Source: Catenisphaera adipataccumulans (lineage in GTDB: Bacteria > Bacillota_I > Bacilli_A > Erysipelotrichales > Erysipelotrichaceae). From it: DNA of 64,000 bases. The DNA lies in assembly GCF_014202755.1 (NCBI RefSeq), contig NZ_JACHHK010000007.1, positions 35,172 through 99,171 on the forward strand, in the 5' to 3' direction. The position numbers and the translations under genes were made by a program. Below the pieces are notes generated by a model. It ran no database searches and was not told the DNA's origin. It was given only the letters and a program-made list of their open reading frames with translations. Positions 63,047 to 64,000 of this stretch are shown here, one piece after another; positions within the stretch are counted from its first letter, which is position 1; each line of letters starts with the position of its first letter.

Positions 63047-64000
63047 TTATTTCTTATTTAAATAATTATCAATTGCAAACGCTGCTTTTTTACCAGCTCC
63101 CATGGCACTGATGACCGTGGCTGCCCCAGTGACCGCATCCCCGCCGGCATAGATGCCTTCTCTTGTCGTCTGTTCGTTTTCATCCACGACCAGGCAGCCG
63201 CGCCGGTTGGTCTCCAGTCCTTCCGTCGTGGAACGGATCAGCGGGTTCGGGCTCGTACCGATGGCCATGATCATGCAGTCGGCATCGATCACGAATTCAC
63301 TGCCTTCGATCGGCATCGGACGCCGACGGCCGGATTCATCCGGTTCGCCCAGTTCCATCCGGATGCACTTGACCTGTTTGACCCAGCCGTTCTCGTCCCC
63401 GATCACTTCCACCGGGTTATTCAGCAGGTCAAAGACGATGCCTTCCTCCTTGGCATGTTCGACCTCTTCTTTCCGGGCCGGCAGTTCTTCCATGCTCCGG
63501 CGGTACACGATATGTACCTCTGCACCCAGTCTTCGTGCACAGCGGGCCGCATCCATGGCAACATTGCCGCCGCCCACTACGACGCATTTCTTCGGATGGT
63601 AGATCGGCGTATCCGATCCTTCTTTGTAGGCTTTCATCAGATTGATCCGGGTCAGGAACTCATTCGCGGAGAACACACCTTTCAGGTTCTCGCCCGGCAG
63701 GTTCATGAAGCGCGGCAGACCGGCACCCGAGCCGATGAACACGGCTTCATATCCTTCATCCATGATCGCATCGATCGAATCGGTGCGTCCGACCACGAAG
63801 TTCGTGATGATCTTGACGCCCATCTCTTTCAGATGATCGATCTCATTCTGTACGATCTCTTTCGGCAGACGGAACTGCGGAATACCGTACATCAGCACAC
63901 CGCCTGCTTCGTGCAGCGCTTCAAAGATCGTGACCTCATAGCCTTTCTTGGCCAGATCGCCGGCCGCGGTCAGTCCGGACGGACCGGCGCCGACAACGGC
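63047..64000 (-). CDS. gltD: NADPH-dependent glutamate synthase small subunit, 5' end outside window
   Basis: The visible 317 residues are the C-terminal part of a GltD/GltA-type flavoprotein passing electrons from NADPH. The frame is open to base 64000: VVGAGPSGLTAAGDLAKKGY is the FAD loop and AGGVLMYGIPQFRLPKEIV follows. The NADPH loop is VVGGGNVAMDAARCARRLG. The end reads GIYAGGDAVTGAATVISAMG. The upstream Fe-S cluster domain is off the window. GC returns to housekeeping level here. Confidence 0.94.
   Translation of the reverse strand, partial: AVVGAGPSGLTAAGDLAKKGYEVTIFEALHEAGGVLMYGIPQFRLPKEIVQNEIDHLKEMGVKIITNFVVGRTDSIDAIMDEGYEAVFIGSGAGLPRFMNLPGENLKGVFSANEFLTRINLMKAYKEGSDTPIYHPKKCVVVGGGNVAMDAARCARRLGAEVHIVYRRSMEELPARKEEVEHAKEEGIVFDLLNNPVEVIGDENGWVKQVKCIRMELGEPDESGRRRPMPIEGSEFVIDADCMIMAIGTSPNPLIRSTTEGLETNRRGCLVVDENEQTTREGIYAGGDAVTGAATVISAMGAGKKAAFAIDNYLNKK

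Noticed and set aside
1..64000. CRISPR arrays, tRNA or rRNA genes, complete insertion sequences or prophage
   Set aside because: No regularly spaced direct repeats, cloverleaf-ending CCA patterns, rRNA blocks, or transposase genes with terminal repeats were found by reading both strands.

Overview
The window reads as the chromosome of a Gram-positive Firmicute with moderate GC, most likely an Erysipelotrichia-type gut anaerobe. This is inferred from the gene order prkC-rsgA-rpe-thiN and nusB-xseA-xseB-ispA-dxs-tlyA-recN, the MurT/GatD pair, three DegV paralogues, a DUF1836 protein and an EF-P with a Mollicutes-like loop. No tRNA, rRNA, CRISPR array or intact mobile element is visible.

1-19.8 kb is one long, almost gapless rightward housekeeping block. 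It holds a PASTA kinase (cut by the window edge), ribosome maturation GTPase, ribulose-P epimerase, thiamine pyrophosphokinase, tRNA modification (truB), FAD synthesis (ribF), Asp23/Gls24, nusB, exonuclease VII, isoprenoid synthesis (ispA, dxs), tlyA, recN, dinB, trmN6, a Xer-type recombinase, mrp and a SprT/YgjP-like metallopeptidase. Many neighbours overlap by 4-17 nt, implying translational coupling. A TtcA-like gene is set in the opposite direction.

19.8-26 kb holds purB, the murT-gatD lipid II amidation pair, a DUF1836 regulator and two convergent degV genes. 26-35.6 kb is an accessory region. It has a secreted beta-helix protein, a 1.2-kb gene-poor stretch with palindromes, an FMN reductase, a von Willebrand A surface protein, remnants of a membrane protein and of a phage-type integrase, a tannase-like esterase lipoprotein with a candidate cre site, and a MATE efflux gene behind a terminator and a 27-aa leader peptide.

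35.6-48.4 kb encodes adenine deaminase joined in frame to a GNAT domain, azlCD, deoC, a tyrosine phosphatase, a HAD hydrolase, a lipoprotein, HU, the gpsA-der-cmk cluster with a charged membrane protein, a third degV and a VanZ-like protein.

48.5-63 kb is a capsule/exopolysaccharide island on the minus strand. From about 53 kb it is far more AT-rich than its surroundings. Order of transcription is licD, an ispD/tarI-like cytidylyltransferase, an SDR epimerase, a GT2, a wzx flippase, glf, a wzy polymerase, a Wzz-like protein, then (after a terminator) a double-domain sugar-phosphate transferase and a DUF4422 glycosyltransferase. efp and a second GT2 gene lie just outside this unit. The genes suggest a Wzx/Wzy glycan that may contain galactofuranose and be decorated by LicD with a CDP-activated phospho-substituent. 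The window closes inside the small subunit of glutamate synthase, where higher GC returns.
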